Shown here piece by piece: positions 35,194 to 38,320 of a stretch of DNA of 38,320 nt. Made by a program: the position numbers and the translations under genes. The first letter of the stretch is position 1. Every line of letters starts with the position of its first letter. Below the pieces are notes generated by a model. The model saw nothing but the letters and a program-made list of their open reading frames with translations. It had not been told where the DNA came from and did no database searches. The DNA comes from an uncultured Bacteroidota bacterium (GTDB lineage Bacteria > Bacteroidota > Bacteroidia > AKYH767-A > 2013-40CM-41-45): NCBI GenBank assembly GCA_937871435.1, contig CALMQM010000128.1, positions 1-38,320 of the forward strand, read 5' to 3'.

Positions 35194-38100
35194 ATGAAAT
35201 ATTTAATCGTTTTATTTCTCGTCTTTTTACAATTCAATAATTCATTTTCTCAAGCAGTTCCGTCCATTACTCTTGCTCATGATACTCTCTTCATGTGTCA
35301 ACCTGACACCTTCCAAATTAATTTTAATAATAATGGCGTTAGTGGAACATTTGGAGTTGGCGTTGATTTTTCCAATCTGGAATTAGATTCTATTTACTCG
35401 AATAGTTGTACCGCCTCTCAGACATATTCCGGTATTCTTTACACAATTTTTTATCAATGTCCGGGCTCATCTTTAACTCAACTTGACTATTCAATCAATT
35501 CCTGTTCAATCATTCCATCCGGATGGCGAACGGATCTATTGTCGTCTGTTCAAACCACCAACCAACATTTCATGCTTTTTCAGCTAGTTGGCGCAAACTG
35601 GGTGCCATACACAGGTACTTATTCATTCAATGGTAATTCGGTTACAAATTCAATCACACTTACATTCGATTTATTTTTCCCGTTTTTTACAAATATTGAT
35701 TTCCAGGATATGTATCAAATCAGAGGCGATGCATTCTCAAGAAATTTTATCTTTACAAATAATGGAGGAACTACTCCGGGAGATTTCTCCGGCTATATTA
35801 GATTTAGTGATAGTTTATATTGTCCTGCCATTCAAATAGACAGCATTCAATTTAGAATTGGAAACTATACTTTTCCGCCAAGATTGTACACTCCCAGATC
35901 CTGGATTTCTCAAGATTTGGATACCCTTGTCGTTTCCTCTGGTGGAAATATCGAAGTAAAAGAATACTTGCACATTAATGGTTGTTTAGACTTGTGTAAT
36001 AGTGGTATCTGCGAGAGTGTTCGTCAAGCGGATACAACTAATATTTCCAAGTATCAGCTGGAGTGGGGTTGTGATTCTGCTCATTTGTGTAAAGTTGTTG
36101 GCTCATGTTCAAAAATTTCAAGAAATCTTAATAAGGTTGCTTCTCTCAAACTTAGCAGGGTAGCTCCTGCACCTGATTCTGTTAATTTTCATCAGGGAGT
36201 GTGGGAGAATTCATGTCCCGGTGAAATTACTGAATGGGTATTCAGACTGAAAAATGAAGGCGGTGCGAATGCTTATGATATCCAATGGGATTTGAATAAA
36301 GGCTACCAGGACGCGTTTGTGTTACTGGTAAATTCAACTACCACATTGGATTCGATTTTTCTTACCGGTACTAATGGAAATTATTTCCCAGCCCAGATTC
36401 ATGAAGTTCCGAGTACTTTTCATTCGCATTGTACAGACACTTTATCAATACTTCAATCCCTGGATTCTTGTGTTATTTCAATTGCAGAGCTCAAGGCAGG
36501 CGATTTTGTAGATTTTCATTTTAGCACCATTCGTTGTTGTCCCAGTGATACTTTCCTTTTAAATACGGGAATAGCTTTTAACAAATTAAAAATGCAGATC
36601 ATCGCATTCCATGAATGTTCAGTAAATGGAACTGACCGAGTCACTACGTTATATTCTCCACAAGATTCTGGTCTGTTCGCTCCTTTCTCTAACATCACTT
36701 CCAATAAGTCCATCAGTTTAAACGGTGCTGAACTCCCGGATATCCGCTTGACACAATCGCTTTTTCCCTCTACCTCTGATCTAACAGGAATAACTCACCC
36801 CAATCCTGATTGCAACCGGGCGGCATATTCGTACTATAGAATACAGACTACCAGTTTTCTTCCTTTGGATAAATACACCGGTGCAATCGTAGCTTCTACC
36901 TACAATGCAGATGACGATTCAATACTATTAACCGGGCGACTGAAAGTGCATTTTCAATTGCAGCCCGGCTTACAACTTTCTCAACCACTTGGCGTGAACC
37001 CCGTACAGTTTTCTTCCGTAATTGGAGGAATAAATTATCAATGGCCACCAGTACCAGGATCAATAGTTGATACTTGTAATCCCGTTAAACAATCTTTTAA
37101 TGTATATAATTTTGAATTCGATCTGGATTCAATTCCACTTTTGGCAGGAAACCACAACCGGAACTCATTAAAAAATTTTAGAGAATTCATCAATGAATCA
37201 GGCATTGATTTTTATATGAATGCTTGCTGTTGTACTGACTTAGGAAGAAATTTTTATACCATTTCAGTATTTTTTAATGCGAATCCAAATTCATGTTCCA
37301 CATGCTGGATGCCACTCTCTGAAACAGGTAACGAAGTAAATGTTCACTGTCCGGGTTGTACCACACCAGGAATCATCGTTGATAATTATTCTTTGATTCG
37401 TTCTTACGATGCCGGGACAAACAGCTATGGTTTACAGGATACAGATGATAATGGAAGAGCAGACGGCGTTCAAACACATTCGCAAATTGATTCAACCTAT
37501 TTAAGTAATCATCCACAGGTGAGAAAAAACTTTTCTATTCAGGGTGACTACCTCAAATCAACATTATCTGCACATTTCGTAGATGGTGTTTATCAGTTAT
37601 ATGATTCAACCATAAATCAGGAAGCGGGTTGCACACTTGCACAATGGATGCGAAGTACCGGTGATACATTGGATCACTTGTATCTGGATCAAAATATCCC
37701 CTGGTCAAATCCGGACAAGTTCAACCTGCAAGTCCACGCTTCTTCACTTCGAATCATTCGCACCAATCCATCCTTACCACAACTTCCACAGACATTAAGT
37801 GGATCTCTAACGTATATTGATATTAATTTATTTAGTCCAGTTAATCTGATTACATCGCCCGACGCTGACACTTCGCACAAGGACTTTTTCTATGCTTTAA
37901 GCATCAATAATTTACGTGGCAATAATTCCAGCCTGCCATCAAATTATATGTTCATGCCGGGCGATTCATTTTATCTATCGACCACTTACCGAGTGTGCAA
38001 CAATTTCAATAATTACAACAACGAAAGTAATGGAGATGCAGATTTTTGCAGACATGAAAGTGATATAGTGAATTATATGTATCTCACAGGAACCAGTCAG

Positions 38101-38320
38101 AACTATGGAGCAGCATTAGGGACTCCCAACTGGGCAGGCGATACCTGGACAGCTTGTACTACATGTGACTCGACGGATATTAGTACATATTTGCCACCAA
38201 CTTGTCTTTTCAAATGTCAAACGTATGGAGGATATCATTTTTTTCTGGACATACAGTCAACAAATCAGCTCTTTATTTATAGGAGCAAACTGGGATCTTC
38301 TGATAATGACAAATGTTCCA
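35194..38320 (+). CDS. Giant secreted protein of unknown family (partial, runs off right edge)
   Basis: Open for at least 1042 codons from ATG 35194 with no stop before the window ends. The signal peptide is about residues 1-20 (MKYLIVLFLVFLQFNNSFSQ, probable cleavage near SFSQ). The mature sequence is rich in Ser, Thr, Asn and Asp with many cysteines, some clustered: NACCCTDL near 677-683, SCSTCWMPL, VHCPGC, CTTCDS. One calcium-loop-like DTDDNGRADG lies at 749-758 (D-x-D-x-N-G-x-x-D). I recognise no enzymatic domain. Composition and context suggest a surface adhesin-like or T9SS cargo protein. The C-terminal sorting domain that would prove it is outside the window. Confidence 0.85.
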   Translation, partial: MKYLIVLFLVFLQFNNSFSQAVPSITLAHDTLFMCQPDTFQINFNNNGVSGTFGVGVDFSNLELDSIYSNSCTASQTYSGILYTIFYQCPGSSLTQLDYSINSCSIIPSGWRTDLLSSVQTTNQHFMLFQLVGANWVPYTGTYSFNGNSVTNSITLTFDLFFPFFTNIDFQDMYQIRGDAFSRNFIFTNNGGTTPGDFSGYIRFSDSLYCPAIQIDSIQFRIGNYTFPPRLYTPRSWISQDLDTLVVSSGGNIEVKEYLHINGCLDLCNSGICESVRQADTTNISKYQLEWGCDSAHLCKVVGSCSKISRNLNKVASLKLSRVAPAPDSVNFHQGVWENSCPGEITEWVFRLKNEGGANAYDIQWDLNKGYQDAFVLLVNSTTTLDSIFLTGTNGNYFPAQIHEVPSTFHSHCTDTLSILQSLDSCVISIAELKAGDFVDFHFSTIRCCPSDTFLLNTGIAFNKLKMQIIAFHECSVNGTDRVTTLYSPQDSGLFAPFSNITSNKSISLNGAELPDIRLTQSLFPSTSDLTGITHPNPDCNRAAYSYYRIQTTSFLPLDKYTGAIVASTYNADDDSILLTGRLKVHFQLQPGLQLSQPLGVNPVQFSSVIGGINYQWPPVPGSIVDTCNPVKQSFNVYNFEFDLDSIPLLAGNHNRNSLKNFREFINESGIDFYMNACCCTDLGRNFYTISVFFNANPNSCSTCWMPLSETGNEVNVHCPGCTTPGIIVDNYSLIRSYDAGTNSYGLQDTDDNGRADGVQTHSQIDSTYLSNHPQVRKNFSIQGDYLKSTLSAHFVDGVYQLYDSTINQEAGCTLAQWMRSTGDTLDHLYLDQNIPWSNPDKFNLQVHASSLRIIRTNPSLPQLPQTLSGSLTYIDINLFSPVNLITSPDADTSHKDFFYALSINNLRGNNSSLPSNYMFMPGDSFYLSTTYRVCNNFNNYNNESNGDADFCRHESDIVNYMYLTGTSQNYGAALGTPNWAGDTWTACTTCDSTDISTYLPPTCLFKCQTYGGYHFFLDIQSTNQLFIYRSKLGSSDNDKCS

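Noticed and set aside
36516-37880. Minus-strand ORFs of 63-65 codons within the region after 35194
   Set aside because: They lie opposite the uninterrupted plus-strand frame that has a signal peptide and more than 1000 codons.

Overview
The window looks like chromosomal DNA from a member of the Bacteroidota, probably a gliding or marine/soil type with a type IX secretion system (T9SS). Four kinds of evidence support this. Secreted proteins end in T9SS type A sorting domains (8640-11399 and 12985-16590) or a type B CHU_C-like domain (24097-26154). Starts lack Shine-Dalgarno sequences. Several genes are preceded by the Bacteroidota -7 promoter element TAnnTTTG. Gene families and neighbours (relA-fur-purA, surA-moxR, M16 pair) are typical of the phylum. 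No rRNA, tRNA, CRISPR array, insertion sequence or prophage was seen.

Layout. Positions 1-2680 (+) hold the end of a LytS-like sensor kinase, its LytTR response regulator, a small lipoprotein and a secreted zinc phospholipase C / S1-P1 nuclease-like enzyme. Positions 2684-8501 (-) hold purA and, upstream of it, a separate block FAH family hydrolase - bifunctional (p)ppGpp synthetase/hydrolase - Fur family regulator - STAS protein that ends in a strong terminator. A 919-residue T9SS cargo protein (-) follows, divergent from homogentisate dioxygenase hmgA (+). With the FAH protein, hmgA suggests tyrosine catabolism. Positions 12985-16590 (+) encode a 1201-residue T9SS protein with four MAM/lectin-like modules, convergent with glyA and a sugar nucleotidyltransferase (-).

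Positions 19096-34722 (+) carry a nitronate monooxygenase/FabK-like flavoprotein, a small protein resembling the C-terminal domain of GldM, a MORN-repeat protein, a catalytic plus non-catalytic M16 peptidase pair, a T9SS type B protein, and guaB. An envelope-folding block follows: a two-parvulin PpiC protein, a terminator, a 7-bp tandem repeat, a SurA-like lipoprotein with a TTG start, SurA and a MoxR ATPase. A polytopic membrane protein ends this run. After a 471-bp intergenic gap with a GC-rich patch, one open frame runs from 35194 off the right edge (at least 1042 codons). It encodes a secreted, cysteine-containing giant protein of unknown family.

Most of the window is ordinary core and surface-protein content. 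The best leads are the 20-unit heptamer array in the promoter position of the SurA-like operon, the stand-alone GldM-C-like protein, the basic 41-residue extension before a T9SS signal peptide, and the giant open frame at the right edge. I found no convincing new multi-gene defence or mobile system.
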